Assembly: GCA_948150685.1 (NCBI GenBank)
Contig: OX411308.1
Location: 54,583,375 to 54,647,374, forward strand
DNA length: 64,000 nucleotides
Direction: 5' to 3'
DNA from: Rhaphigaster nebulosa
Taxonomy: Eukaryota > Arthropoda > Insecta > Hemiptera > Pentatomidae
Position 1 is the first letter of the stretch. Every line of letters starts with the position of its first letter. The notes below the pieces were generated by a model. The model was not told where the DNA came from. It was given only the letters and a program-made list of their open reading frames with translations, and made no database searches. Positions 23,001 to 35,227 of the stretch are shown here, piece by piece. Both the position numbers and the translations under genes were made by a program.

Positions 23001-23571
23001 TGCCATATTCTTTTGGTCGAGCTATAGTTTGTTTCTGTGCTGATTTTTAGTTATGAAATAATTTAATCCATAATTTAATAATCGTATTGATTAACCAATG
23101 TATATTGAAAATTATTAAATATTATTTACTAATTTGAAACGTATGAATAACATTTACTTTTGATTGCCGACACCAGATGGAAGGTTTCAGTTTAATTAAC
23201 TAAAGTAGGACTTTAGTTGCTGTTGAGGCTTCTATTCATCCCTGACCGGCAACGGGAAACTTCAAACGAGGTCTCTAATCTCCTTTCATTGCTGTAGCTA
23301 TGATCGATTTAACCAAATCTCTGGGTCTAAATTTAAGACATCAACATTTGTATTAATTTATGTGACGCTATAGATCTTTATGTCCGATCTCGGTTTTCAA
23401 AGGTATCATTAACAAATTTTATTTGTTTCATTAATCTAAGGATCGTCATTCTGGTTATGAGCACTCAGTAGAGGATATGTAATGGATGTCTGTTTACTTC
23501 TCAATTAAAAAAATTCAATTTTTAGGTAGTGATTACAACCGAAGGGTTAGCTTAAAAACCCACAAATTGAC

Positions 23572-23602
<31 letters not shown>

Positions 23603-24100
23603 AGCTATCTCCAATACAAGATTAAATATCTTCAGTTTCTTGTAAAATAAATGATCATTATCCGAGTCAGGACGGCGATAAGGAGGTCACAAGAAAAAAA
23701 AAATGGACAAGTCTCGCTTTTAACGAAATTGGTTCTGCCCATGATAGAGAAACAAAAATTTAATAAGAAGAACTCATCCAATCAAGTGCAGCAAATAAAA
23801 GTTGCCTTGTCATCCTCGCTATCCACATCCACGTCGACTATATTAAAAAAATTCATAAAACTTGTTGGTGGAATGAGTTCGGTTGATGGATTCTGAATTT
23901 TCATATTCTATATCCCTTTCAGTATAAGCGGAGAAAAGTCCATACTAGTAATTTTCAGTGATGTTACTTATCAGTATAAATCTTCAAGTTAAGAGAAGTT
24001 ACGTTTATGGAACATTTTCAGATTTTTTTCAGGCGTTTGCCACTAATAATCATGAGCTTTTTTGGAAATAGTTGTTTGAAAAATTGTGAGATTGCTTAAA
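20011..24100. other. AT-rich sequence, unidentified openings
   Basis: The opening 20361-20570 (69 codons from ATG) and 23651-23896 (81 codons, Lys/Ser-rich) have fairly normal composition but no recognisable domain. A GC-richer stretch at 22715-22790 is unassigned. A 28-base A-run at 23573-23600 may be the tail of an old retroposed sequence lying upstream. Confidence 0.35.
23573..23600 (+). repeat. poly-A tract, 28 nt
   Basis: Long uninterrupted A-run. It could be the 3' tail of a plus-strand SINE or LINE fragment in 23170-23572, but no tRNA-like boxes or RT motifs are seen there. Confidence 0.7.
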
Positions 24101-24400
24101 GATCGGGGATGAAGTGTCAGAGGAAATTAAAATTAGATGAGGAGTAATACAAGGCGAAACTCTGAGCCCAATTCGTTCCTATTGCAGACATAACATCTTA
24201 TTATAATATCTTATTAAGCCAATGGTGCATCAGGTGTACTGGTAGATAGTGCAAACGAAATTAATGCAACTACTGGCAGATGGCATTGTTATGTTAAGTA
24301 ATTCATGGCACAATTACCGCAAAAAACTTTACATATTGGAAAGGTATTGCGTCTGAAATTGACTAATTTTAAACCCCGAAAAATCAGATTCTGGTATACT
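24101..24400 (+). pseudogene. Degraded LINE reverse transcriptase
   Basis: Plus-strand relic with no long open frame. One frame near 24100 gives EVSEEIKIR-stop-GVIQGETLSPI, the RT motif B region (GVxQG-x-x-LSP). From 24268 a shifted frame gives LLADGIVMLSNSWHNYRKKL, where LADG replaces the catalytic YADD, then YILERYC and LILNPEKS, the motif D/E region. In-frame stops and the lost aspartate show long decay. It differs in sequence from the minus-strand LINE at 3840. Confidence 0.7.
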
Positions 24401-25571
24401 ACAATTCATCAATAATGAAAAAATACTGTTATCTGTTATGGCAAAATAAACTGACAAGTTTATGAAGTTTGTAAAAGTTATGATTCATTTATTTGTAATA
24501 GCTTCAAACAACTATTGCTAGAATGATCGGTTCTCAATCAGGGGGGTTGTCAATCGGGTCTTGAACAGCCTGTATATTGATACAAATACGGAAGATTTAT
24601 CCTTATAGACAATACTGGACATTAAAAGTCTTGAACAGTTAAATGTCATTTAACTGTTGTGTGTAATGTGTAAAGAGAATACATGTGTGTTTTTGACCAC
24701 ACGAATAATACAATCTCTCAGCTTTATAATAATTATGTACGTAACAAAAATCAACTCAAGGAATTTTTTAAATACTAGGTCATACACAAATTATTCTTAT
24801 GGTGCAATCTCGTCAATTTCTTTACAAGGTCAATACATTTATTTATAATAAATGTAGGAAAATAATAATATTATTTTTGTAGCTAAGAAAATTTGTATGG
24901 TACTATAAGTTTTTAAAGCAAGCAAGTAGATAAATTTAGATGTAGGTGATAATAGATATAATGCTGAAAAAATAAATGAAAATATTAAAATTTATTTTGA
25001 TTTATTCAAGAAATAGGTATGCAGTAGATGTGCAAAATGAAAACGTGTATGAAAGTTCATATGTTTGTGTTTAAAATAATAATGAAAACATTGTATTTTA
25101 AAACTAACTTTGTTTTATCCGATTATTGATTACTTGTCTCTTATGGATATGTTAAGATTTCATTAATTATATTCTGCTGCATGATTACTGATTACGGCAA
25201 ATAGTGAGTTAAAACTAAGCGGATTTAGTATAAGTTGAAATCGGAATTAGCTATAGCACTCATGTTGAATTATCTGTGAAATCATGTACCTTCAACCATG
25301 TTACGTGGTTTGTAACATTGTCAATAACCCCTTCTAACATGAATTGCGTCAGACTCCATGGCAAAATAGTGTATGCAGAGTGTACGATGTAAGAACCAGG
25401 AAACATCCTGATGCCGCTGGCTGATTTTACACCTCAAGAGCAAAAAAAAAAAGTTCGTAGGAACTGTGGTCTGGTTACTCACAGAAAAGCAGGAAATTTC
25501 AGTTTTGTACTTTTTTAAGTAAGCCATGTTTTTTAATTAACTTGGAAGCGTGCATTAGCGTAACTAATCAA
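24401..25571. other. AT-rich sequence, no features
   Basis: No gene, RNA or repeat boundary seen; the minus-strand opening 25321-25527 has no recognisable domain. Confidence 0.4.
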
Positions 25572-26283
25572 GGTACTTAAGTTTCAATTGCACCATCGTA
25601 AAGTATGCAAAATTTCTTTTAAGAAATATAGTTTGGCTTAACTAAACACATTGTAAGAGGCCTTTCGGGGGCTATTCAAACTTTTAGCGAAAAGTTTTTT
25701 TTCATTTTTAAAATCACACTTAATTTGTAAATGATTTTCTTAATCCCCTACTGGGCTACAGAAACCCCACTTTCAGGAAAACATCTCCTTTTATAAGGCA
25801 TTAATTTCGTATAAATTGAGTTAGGATTTCTTTTGGGGTTGGCCTAAATTGGCGTATGTAATTAAATTTGAGATATAAAGTGTGGTGTGGAATTTAGGTT
25901 TCCCTGGCAAAGAAGTATTTTCAGAATTAAATTTATTAAATTCACTTTGTTTTTAGTCAATTAATTAATACGGTCCAGAAACGAAGTGAATTTAATAAAT
26001 TTAATTCTCAAAACACTTCTTTGTTTTGAAAACCTAATTCCACACCACAGTTATTTTGGAAAATCTGTTGCCAAAAGAAACCTCATGTTCATTTATACGA
26101 AATTAAAGCCTTTTAAAAGGAGAACATTTCCAGAAAGTGGGAAGTCTGTAGCCCAACAGAGAGATGATAAGTGTGGTTTTAAAAATAAAATAAAAACTAT
26201 TAGCTATTGGTCGAAGTCAAATTATATTTCTTAAAGGGGATTGTATTTATTTTTCGATATTGCAATTGGAACTTATTTACCTA
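25572..26283. mobile_element. Fold-back element, ~710 bp
   Basis: Diverged palindrome. The left end (near 25572, AAGTTTCAATTGC) pairs with the right end (GCAATTGGAACTTATTTACC to 26283). Inner arms at 25880-25960 and 25983-26050 share GAATTAAATTTATTAAATTC and GGTGTGGAATTTAGG blocks with high identity. Middle arms show AAAATCACACTT, GGGCTACAGA and TAATTTCGTATAAAT pairs. No coding capacity. Terminal boundaries are approximate. Confidence 0.7.
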
Positions 26284-27600
26284 GAATGGTTTTGAGCTAT
26301 GGTTTCCTATTCAACCAAAAACCTGATACTTAAAAAAAACAACAGAAAAACTTAAATTTCCTGCTATTCTTTGTGTAATCAGACCATGGTTCACATAAAC
26401 ATTTTGTTGCAATAAAGGTACGAAATCATGGTTTCCAATTACGATTATAATCAGGTAATCATGTCTCATTTTAATTAGATTCGCATTGATAATTAAGTTT
26501 TATTTTCTGTAGCAATTACGTAATCATTGATTAGGCTTATATCCATCTCAGACTACATCCTCGAGAAAAAGAAGAAAAATCTTGACTGAAAGAATTTTTA
26601 ATTTACGTATAACTCGAAAATTATTTATATTTTTCGCTGATTGTACGAATGCTCATTTAAAAGATAATTGAATTCCCAAAAAACAAAAAAAAAATTAATC
26701 ATCTAATGCACACACTAGGAGTTGAGAAAAAAATAAACACAACTTTATTTTATATGTATCTCGAGTTTGAAAAATGATATCGGCTTAATTTTTCCAGCAA
26801 AACATTTTTTTCTTTAAAAAAATCATTGATTTTTGGTCGGATAAATTAAAAAAAGTGTTAAACTAGCTTTATTGATGTTTTCACATCAAAAACGAAGGTA
26901 GGTTTTTATTCAAATCAAAATTATAAAAAAAGAAAATTAATCGAAATTAATAAAACCATTTTTTAGCCAAGATACAGCGCATTGAACATTGTAGTCATAT
27001 TTTTATGTTCCTACGGGTGCAGGTCGGAAGAACTACAGAACATAAGCGCTGGTAGGTGAGAATAATATTTAAATCGAGTCAAATTTTCGACGTGCTGGAG
27101 AGCCTCCTGATTAAAAAAAAAAAAAAAATGTATTTTTGATCATTGGTCTGTCTGTGTCAGAATTATCTCTTCAACGGGAGAAGTAATTCTATTTTGAACT
27201 TCAATTAATTCCATTTTTTAATACTACATTTATACTTACAGCAATTTTTGTCAAACTTTTTATTGTGGTCATTTTATCAATATATATATTCCAACCAAGC
27301 AATAGCGAAGGATTGCCGGATCAGATAGCTAGTTTCCTAATATTTGAATAATAATATTCTTATTACTCCATTATTGGTGACCATCATATTTGTTGATTCA
27401 ATAACTAAAACTATTGATTCCAGCTAATAAATTATTTTTAATTTATTGACATGGATACCATTATTTATTTTTTAATATAAAAATGGGGCTTAGAAAAATT
27501 TCTAATGATGAAATAAATTTGCAATTTTTCTGCTAGTATCGGTATAGTAAATCCACTTAAAGTTAAATTAAATTAATTCATCTTGTTTATTTGGTTGACC
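26284..27600. other. AT-rich sequence, no genes
   Basis: An A-run at 27112-27127 follows a somewhat GC-richer stretch (26970-27110) that could be an old retroposon, but no tRNA boxes or protein motifs are seen. Confidence 0.35.
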
Positions 27601-27609
27601 GTCTTTATT

Positions 27610-27840
27610 GTGGTGTAGTGATTAGAGCCACTGATCTCGAAATATATTGGTAGGGGGTCGATTCACCTTTGAGCACTATTTGAAAGGGCTAATACCAAGA
27701 ATAGGGTTCATTCAGCCTTTTACGTACAAAAAATTAGCTATCTAAATTCAGCCGAATTTATACCCTAAATAAACCAAGAAGATTGACCATAAACCCTAAA
27801 TTTAATCGTGGAATTTATGGAAATTGAGGCTATACTTGGA
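27610..27840 (+). mobile_element. tRNA-derived SINE candidate
   Basis: A box A-like TGGTGTAGTGATTAGAGCC near 27611 and a box B-like GGGTCGATTCACC near 27655 are about 44 bp apart, as in tRNA-derived pol III promoters. The intervening sequence does not fold as a complete tRNA, and the sequence continues beyond for over 100 bp, which favours a SINE over a tRNA gene. The 3' end is uncertain. Confidence 0.5.
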
Positions 27841-28020
27841 ATACTTCAACTATAAAACATGAACGTAAAGAATGCGAAATTCATTAAGTATATTTATGAC
27901 TTCATATTTTCCAGGAGTCTCATGGACGGACTTAAAAAAAAAAGTTTGAGGAGAATAGCTCCGTCACTACGGTCTTATTTTCACTCCAAAACAAAATTGA
28001 AAATATTAAAATGGCGGGGT

Positions 28021-28280
28021 GGGAGAACAAATTTGAGACCAACAAAGTGCACTTCTCTAACACCAAATCAATTCACTAACAAATTTTTAACCCTCTAATT
28101 CAATTTGGAGGGACTGTTGGGATATGCAAAACCTTAAAAACCGCGGAGGAAGGGAAGAATATAAGAAATAAGTCGAGTTCTTCAAAAAGAACTTTTCTAA
28201 TACCAAATCAGTTCATATACAAATTTTCAACCTTATAACTCCATTATGAGGCTGGAAAACCTTAAAAACGCAAAAACAAA
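28021..28280 (+). repeat. Tandem duplication, ~137-bp unit
   Basis: Two adjacent similar units share TTCTCTAACACCAAATCAATTC / TTTCTAATACCAAATCAGTTC (about 28054 and 28193) and AACCTTAAAAACCGC / AACCTTAAAAACGC. The opening 27859-28098 across the first unit looks fortuitous. Confidence 0.5.
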
Positions 28281-28862
28281 CAGATAAACATTCCGAAATT
28301 TCGACTGAAATTTATCCCGACTTTTATCGCATTATTCCTGCCTAGAAAGTACCCCAACATACCGAATTTCACCTCATTTAATAATAACCAAAAAGGGGGG
28401 TTAAGAAACTGTTCTAGGGGTTATGAAACGGATATAAAATGCATTTCTACACATCTCCGATGACATTGTGCAGTGCAATAGTCTATTATTTTCGGATAAA
28501 ATATGACTAAACACATAAATGAAATTAAAATTCATTATTACCTTTGGTACAAAACGATTGAAACAAGTTCTTTCCTAACACAAAAAAGCTGAAATCAATT
28601 TGAAATATTGATTATTACTGAAAAGGATTCGTCTGTAAATTAGTGTTTACAATTGTCCCATTCAGTTCCAGGCCCCATTATGAACCCTGACAACCTCCTG
28701 ACCAGATAAAGAATACAAGCTGGTATTCAATTCAGACAAATGTGTGCTGTGAGAGGATTGCGGAAGTCTGATTACAAAACATCCAAAGAAGCCATTACCG
28801 CTTCCAATGTCAAAGGCTTTAATAATCCTTTTTCCTCAAGTCTAGAGACGGTTTATTTCCGC

Positions 28863-28914
28863 CTGATGAGCTCTAAAATAATACTGATTTAAGTGGTAAA
28901 GCTTCCGAAACGTC
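28863..28914 (+). ncRNA. Hammerhead-like boxes, weak
   Basis: CTGATGAG at 28863 and CGAAACGTC at 28906-28914 have the hammerhead core order, but the 37 bases between them form no convincing stem II. Possibly a decayed relative of the motif at 19692. Confidence 0.22.
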
Positions 28915-29196
28915 TGAAGGTAATTGTACTCATGTCGACTTCCCTTTTATGTAAGCTATCATCTGATATTTAAAATATAAATCATTACGTATATTACAAT
29001 CGGTTAATAAATCTACAGGCCTAAGAATCCCGTCAATTTCCTTTTGCTCCACCAGACAAGGTCCACAAACAAGAATGTAGAATTTTCTATATAAGGATAC
29101 ACTTTGAAACAGCTAATAACTGCTTGGCGAAAAAGATTTCTTCAATACCTTTACACAAACGTTTAGAGACTAAATATATACATATATGTATATGCG

Positions 29197-29224
<28 letters not shown>
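29197..29224. repeat. (TA)n microsatellite
   Basis: About 14 TA units, flanked by similar imperfect TA-rich sequence. Confidence 0.85.
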
Positions 29225-29229
<5 letters not shown>

Positions 29230-30693
29230 CTGAGATATACCTGAGTAATTTCAAAACTATAGATTATTTTCTGTAACGGAGCTTTTGTAGGGAATCCTTG
29301 GTTGTAAAAATTTCTGATGTTCTCTAGTGCAATGAATATATGTGTCCGCTAAAAGATACTTACAGCTGTCGAATTACATTTATCTCAAAATTGTAAAAAT
29401 GTGGCTGCCAGAAGAAGCCATTTGATATGTGAAGTATAAGTTGACAGTGGAGTATTTTTATTTATTCTCATTCCATGGATACTATCAATTAACAAAGGTA
29501 TGTTTTATTTATTTTTCATCCTACCTTGCCTCTCGGCATTACGGGTTTCGGAAGAATTACCTACCGATGAGTCTCTTCATCCTTACTGCGTGTCCATTCT
29601 TAATTGAGTCTAGGCAAAGGTATGTGCCTAATTAATTACTCTGGATAGTTTCCAGCGTACATAGGAGATCTAATACCATTTCACTTTCAGTTTTTTAAAA
29701 TATAATCATCTACCTTGGAACAAAAGACCTAAAATCCTTTCTCCTTAGAGTCTCTCTCCCCAGAAGTCATAAAAAAAAAATAATAATAAATAAATGGTTA
29801 ATGCCTGTATACGTTAAGATGAAAATATTTATTTATTTTTGTGATTGTGAAGGAAAAAAAAAGTTTAAAAAATAATTATAAAGAACATTGTATTGTAGTT
29901 GTCATGAGAAAATATCCCATGTGCTAAAAACCTTACTTTTCGGTAGACAAAAAAACAAAAAAAACAATTTAACCTATTTTCAAGTTTTACAATAATTATG
30001 CCAATAGTTTTGTTTTCCGAACAATAAATATGATTTAGTTCATTCACAATGAATCTTATTTAAAATTTATTTAATCACTAAAAAATTAAACTTCATTAAA
30101 GGAAGACAGTTTAATTTTGTTCATAGGTTATTTTTATTTTTAATGCACTTATGACATTTTATTTATTTTACTTCGATTGCTATTCTGAGTTATTATTTTT
30201 TACTTAGTTTGCTACTAAACATTTAATATTAATATAGAAATTTAAACAAAAAGCTATAGGTATAAATACCAACAAAAATGTAATACCAAAATTAATAATT
30301 AAAAAAGGCAATGTAAAGTATTTTATAAAATTTAAAAAAAAGTAAGCAATCCCAAATATTTTATTAAACTTTAGAAAAGATGCCAAGGAAAACATTGTTA
30401 TTAAATTACTCTTAATTGAATAAAAAAAAAAATTAAATTCCTCAGAGCTAGATTCCAAAAGTATTTGTAGAGTGGGAAAGTTCCTAAACGATTTTTTTTT
30501 TCATTTCGTTAGGCCCCGATTTTAATTTTTTTAATTACTGCTTCAATCTTGTCTTATTCTCTGAAGATATCCGCATAATGTCCTTGTCGACTCAAATTTA
30601 GCTCATTTTAATGCCCAAAAATAGTTGTTAAGTAAGCTGCCTTACAAAGCCAACCAAAATCGTTGTATTTGAAAATTTTATTTTAAAAAAAAA

Positions 30694-30831
30694 ATGCCCG
30701 AACTTCATCTGAGAGCTCGAAAAATCTATCTAGGACGTTTCGTCGAGAGAGCTGTCAAATCTCAATATCCAACAAGAGCTGAATATGATCAGTCTATTTC
30801 ATGTATAAGGCTCAAACAGCTTGGGTTGTAG
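30694..30831 (+). other. Small coding-like ORF, unidentified
   Basis: ATG at 30694 follows an A-run and is open for 45 codons to TAG at 30829. Composition is protein-like and rich in charged residues (start MPELHLRARKIYLGRF) within very AT-rich DNA. No domain is recognised. A second odd opening, minus-strand 30856-31101 (81 codons, start MHLIDEDISNAIDQFHSEL), lies beside it. Both could be remnants of one transposon. Confidence 0.25.
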
Positions 30832-31198
30832 GGAGCGTGATTTATTGTTTTATCATTAAAACCATTTGAAATTTTTACTGGTATATTTATTGCCGATAGG
30901 GCCTCCTTGTGAATAAAACAATGAGCCCACTTTGTATGTTGTGCGGCAACATTCAACTTTCCTAATATTTCGTTTTATAGCCAGACATGGCTCTAGCACC
31001 ATCACTTGTAACTCTGACATATACAAGGTGTCCCATTTAATATTAAGTTCTGAATGAAACTGATCAATGGCATTGGAAATGTCTTCATCTATTAAATGCA
31101 TCAGTTCTCAAGAAAATAAAGCTTCACAAAAATTCATAAAGCTGGTATTCCCAAATAAATCTTTAAAAAACTAGCGTAGTTGCTTTTTTGGATATATA

Positions 31199-31400
31199 GT
31201 GGAGTCTCACTTTTACGAAATATTCAGTTATACGAAGAATTTCTCATTTTCCGGCGAAACTCCGCTTAGTTCTATGTAATTAATTATTCAGTTATACGAT
31301 ATTCAATTATACGAATCATTCACTTATACAAAGGAAAATCCGATCTTGGGGTGTAACAATTCAGTTATACGAAGAAACCGCCGCTTTTCAACGAAATGTT
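31199..31400. mobile_element. Tigger/pogo-type terminal region
   Basis: AGTGGAGTCTCACTTTTACG begins after TATAT and is followed by repeated CAGTTATACGAA-type units (near 31228, 31290, 31361). This style, with CAGTGGA-CTC start and repeated ACGAA subterminal motifs, is typical of Tigger/pogo elements. The matching opposite end was not found. The minus-strand frame at 31390-31570 (start MFDEVWSVDKKTTFGIDK) may be part of it but is not recognised. Confidence 0.5.
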
Positions 31401-31960
31401 TAAGGTATTCGCTTCCACATGTTTTTCCATGAATCGTTTGGAGGCTTCCAGTGTTTCTGGTCTGTTTCACTTTGGGCCAGACTCCTCCCCTTCAGTTCAC
31501 GAAATTCTTCCACTCTCTTAATTTTGTCAATGCCGAAAGTCGTTTTTTTGTCCACGCTCCACACTTCATCAAACATTTATTTTATTTTAAATGAAAAAAA
31601 AAACAACAGAATCTTCTCGATTATGTTCCAACAATCTTTAAAATTTTTAAACCAGAAAAGTTGTTTACTCAACAGATAGTAGATGTAACGAAAAACTATT
31701 GTTTATGCATATTGACCTTACCTAGAAATACAAGGTCTGACCAATCCACGGTGTATGGTTTCATGATATTAATAACGTCAATACGTGTAATCAGTTCTGT
31801 TGGCAGTAACGATGTATTACTTATTAGCCATCGTTACAGTGCTACCTTAGCACATCGGAGAAATGTAAACGAAACCCAGATTGAAGGGAAACAAAGTGAT
31901 TTTTTAAATGTATACTTGGTATGTTTCAATACCAGTGACGCGACTGGGAGAAAAGTGCTT

Positions 31961-32921
31961 GGATCTCCTGGAGGTCCTGTTTTGGGATCTTTTCGGTTAT
32001 GTGTCAACAATCTTTAAAATTTGTCTATACAGACACAGACAAATATAAGCTCCTTACCTTTATTCTAGAGGCCAATAGGTGACTATATCTTATAAACTAA
32101 GTTGAAATTGATGATATCCTTGGTGACGGCGACGCCATACATATTCACAGATATGAGTCTAGCATTGACCTGTGGGTACCACAATGAATTTTATTACGCT
32201 TTATCGCTAATCTCCGATGTCTTTAGATAGTTTGGCTATGCGCTCCGGTGTCGGGATCAACAAAATTATATTTATGAGTCACTGCGTGGTGGTTATAACC
32301 GTGTTTATACAACTCATTGTAAGATTTCCATTCATCTGATATGGTTGTACCAGGAAATACATATTCTTTTTTTACAGAACCCTTAAAAAAATTACCTTGA
32401 CGTTGCTTTTTGTATTCACGGCACTTTTTTTTTAAAGCAAATCCAACGCTGCCGATTTTCTAAATGTAATTTCCTTAATCTCTTGACCATTTGCACTTTT
32501 ACGTGGATTATGTAAAATGTCTTTTTCCTGAAAAAAACTGGATCTTTTTCATTTTTTATGGTTTCCACAAACTCAATGAAATTCATTATAATCCGCTAAC
32601 AAAAAATTGATTTCACCGAACAAAAAATTTCACCGAAGAAAAATCAACCGCTCCTTATCGCAATCTTCTCTACCTGGGACGAAGTTCAACGTTTATTTAA
32701 CGTTGACGTTAACGTTAATGACGTTTGGTCATGCAGATTGCTTGGACTGGAATGACTGGATGTTGCCAGTATAGAAAATTTTTAAAGATTGTTGACACAT
32801 ATCGAAAAAAATATGATATATGAAAAATATATTCTCTTTAGAATATAAAATTAAAAGAAGATGAGACGAAAAGAATCCGAATGAGACGAAAACAGTTCTG
32901 GCAGACCCTCCTGAAAGATCC
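31961..32921 (-). mobile_element. Merlin-type DNA transposon, internally deleted
   Basis: A decayed transposase (32060-32586) lies between inverted repeats. The left GGATCTCCTGGAGG (31961) and TTATGTGTCAACAATCTTTA (about 31998-32018) pair with the right copies ending at 32921 and at 32777-32801. A third copy of the CAACAATCTTTAAAATTT block occurs alone at about 31629. No target duplication is identified. Termini are approximate. Confidence 0.6.
32060..32586 (-). pseudogene. Merlin (ISXO2-like) transposase relic
   Basis: Starts at ATG 32586 (MNFIEFVETIKNEKDPV), followed in shifted frames by a NPRKSANGQEI-like and a RWICFKKKC-like zinc-binding region and GNFFKGS. It then jumps directly to VFPGTTISDEWKSYNELYKH and HKYNFVDPDTGAHSQTI, the second half of the ISXO2-type DDE/DDN core, ending in KIHCGTHRSMLDSYL and TYWPLE-stop at 32060. 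About 100 residues of the first catalytic half are missing, and frameshifts plus an in-frame stop after QTI are visible. Merlin enzymes are cut-and-paste transposases related to bacterial IS1016/IS1595. Not functional. Confidence 0.85.
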
Positions 32922-33078
32922 AATTTTCACGGAACAGTAGGAGTAAGTTTTGAACATTTTGCATAATAGAAAAACAACCTGGCTGTCGGAAAACATCCCA
33001 ATGTGATCAGGAAATTGTTGCTAAAGTCATCCCTGAAAAAGCCGACGGAATGCTAGACGATTTTGATTCCTATGTTTA

Positions 33079-33235
33079 GACGACAAAGAGCCATTGGCGC
33101 CCCCAACATTTGTCCAAACGCTAGCTGCATTCGAGATAGTGGTGCGTTTTGTCTATTCTAAAGACGTAAATGAAAAAGATTCGGACATTTTTGTAGATTG
33201 TGAACGAGTTTTATACAAAATAATTTTGTGGATAA
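33079..33235 (+). pseudogene. Possible pogo/Tigger transposase C-terminal scrap
   Basis: The frame reads DDKEPLAPPTFVQTLAAFEI followed by VVRFVYSKD; preceding bases in another frame give ADGMLDDFDSY. An acidic stretch followed by P-x-x-x-x-AL-x-x-x-x-x-V-R is common at the C-terminus of Tigger/jerky-type proteins. There is a frameshift near 33077, and the match is short. Confidence 0.35.
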
Positions 33236-35227
33236 CATTTCTGAATTTTCTAAGCTCAATTAACGTGTTACGTTTTTTCTTTCCTTCTCACCTACAGCAA
33301 CCCTGTGAAAGAGTAATTTATTGATTTAACATGCATGCTCCATTCTCTGAAAGCATATGGCCTTCATAGAGCTTATTGATATTAATACAATGATAATGAC
33401 ATTATTGATATTAAAATATTCATATTTATTCTAAAATATGAATTAATTAAAAATAGATATTATATATAAATACTATAATATGTACTATATTATTAATAAT
33501 ATGAAGTCGGTTTTAAAATTGAACATAATACGAGGGAAAAAAATAAGATAGTATTTGTGTAGATAAGATATTGAACAATAATAACAGACAATAATACAAA
33601 GAAGAATAAATAAATACAATAAAATAAGTTTTAGAGATAATTTCCAATTTAATATTTTGAAAGTAACAATATACTTACATATATAGAAATATCCGCATAT
33701 GCAAGATTTATATGCAATGTAAGAAGGTCGAGGAAGCATACTTAGAATACTGAGAAATAACCTAACTTTTTAGGCGCTTTGAAGTTTATTTCGGAACGAC
33801 AGTTATCTTTGTTAGAACAGAACTATTTGAAATGAAATATTAATTTTTTTGTTAATAACTTTTTAAGAAAAATGATAGTAAGAGGTTATTATGGACTATT
33901 TAAAATTTTAAGTTTAAATTTAATAACTTTTTTTTTTATTAAACTTAATTATTTTATAAATATAACAAAGACCATAAAATGAGTATAAGTTATTTTTTTT
34001 TATCGAAAAGTAGTTATTCTTTAATTATTGTTTCATGATCGGCTTGGTGAGCCTTATGGTGTTTTTAAACAGTCTGAAAAATCGGGGGGTGTCATCATAC
34101 TACAGGAAATGCAGGATCCACATCAGATAAATATCGTGCCGTATGAAAGGAATGCATGCTTTTTGCATAAACTAAATCGGAGTGGGATCCGTCCCCGATA
34201 TTTATCGCACCGTATGAAAACGCTCTTATAAATTATGTAAAATTATATATTATATAAAAATTATAAATATTTTTAACAGTAGACAAAGTGGTGGCATAGT
34301 CTTATACAAGAGACATTCTTAACGTATCACATAGATTAGTTGTTTACAGTTATTTTAGGGACTCTTGGTTTCGTGTGTGGAATCTTCTAATTATATCTTA
34401 ATAAATGTTTTATTTCTCTTTTTGGTTTTTTTTTCCTATAAAAATAAAAAAAAAAAACTTTAAAGAAAATACTAAACTAATAGAAACAGAAACAATAACT
34501 AATGTTTCAACTGAAAAAATAATTGAGTTAACATCAAAATGTATTATATAAATCTGGGTCAAGGTCTACTGGATGATTTCTGATTGTTAGTACCTTACGC
34601 TCAAAGCCAACGCCCCTTCAACTGCAACAATTACTGTATAAGTAACTGGGACTAAAATTTAATTAAGCGTTTTTTAATGAATTCTTTTATTGATCCAACT
34701 CGTAACTCACGATGTAAATAAAATAAAATAATCAGTGTTGTGGTTAGGCCATATATATTACTGGCCACTGTAGGTATACAGAAAGACGGGTTTTATCTTC
34801 TAAACTCATGAAAAGTTGTTATTAATAACGTTAGTTTAGATCTGAGTTTACCCAACACCATTAGGGCAACCTAGAAGCCACTTATGTAAAGTCCTAGGAA
34901 AGCAAAATCGGGGTGACAAGGCTGAATCAATGATCGGAATCCCTTACGGATCCACAGACCATACATGTCAAGCTTTCAGTATTTTATTGTTATTTTAATG
35001 TTAACGAGTAGAGTAAAAGCACCAGTAGCTGACATCCTTAAGGAAAGTTCTTCTTATAGAACTACTTCTCAGCATGCTAACTAGCATTCAAAATACAAGG
35101 AACATCCACCTGAAGAAAAAAATAAAAATTGCAAATTTAGAGAATAATCTTGTTTCTGCAGTAGCTGTATTTACCCTAATTCTCTCAAAGAATTTATGAA
35201 AATAGGAGAGTCTTAGTATTATTTAAG
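33236..35227. other. AT-rich sequence, no genes
   Basis: A direct repeat TATCG(T/C)(G/A)CCGTATGAAA occurs at 34131 and 34203 inside an unrecognised opening (34028-34231). Segment 34560-35000 is less AT-rich but shows no motif. Confidence 0.4.

Larger units (their letters stand above)
28281..30690. other. AT-rich sequence with (TA)n
   Basis: Apart from the weak hammerhead-like boxes and a (TA)n tract at 29197-29224, nothing is recognised. Openings at 29429-29635, 29865-30047 and 30204-30458 are low-complexity and unlikely to be coding. Confidence 0.4.

Noticed and set aside
27610..27680. Functional tRNA gene
   Set aside because: Promoter boxes are present but no complete cloverleaf or acceptor stem can be formed; SINE is more likely.
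31661..32017. 118-codon plus-strand open frame
   Set aside because: It runs into the Merlin terminal repeat and is antisense or adjacent to transposon sequence; no recognisable domain.
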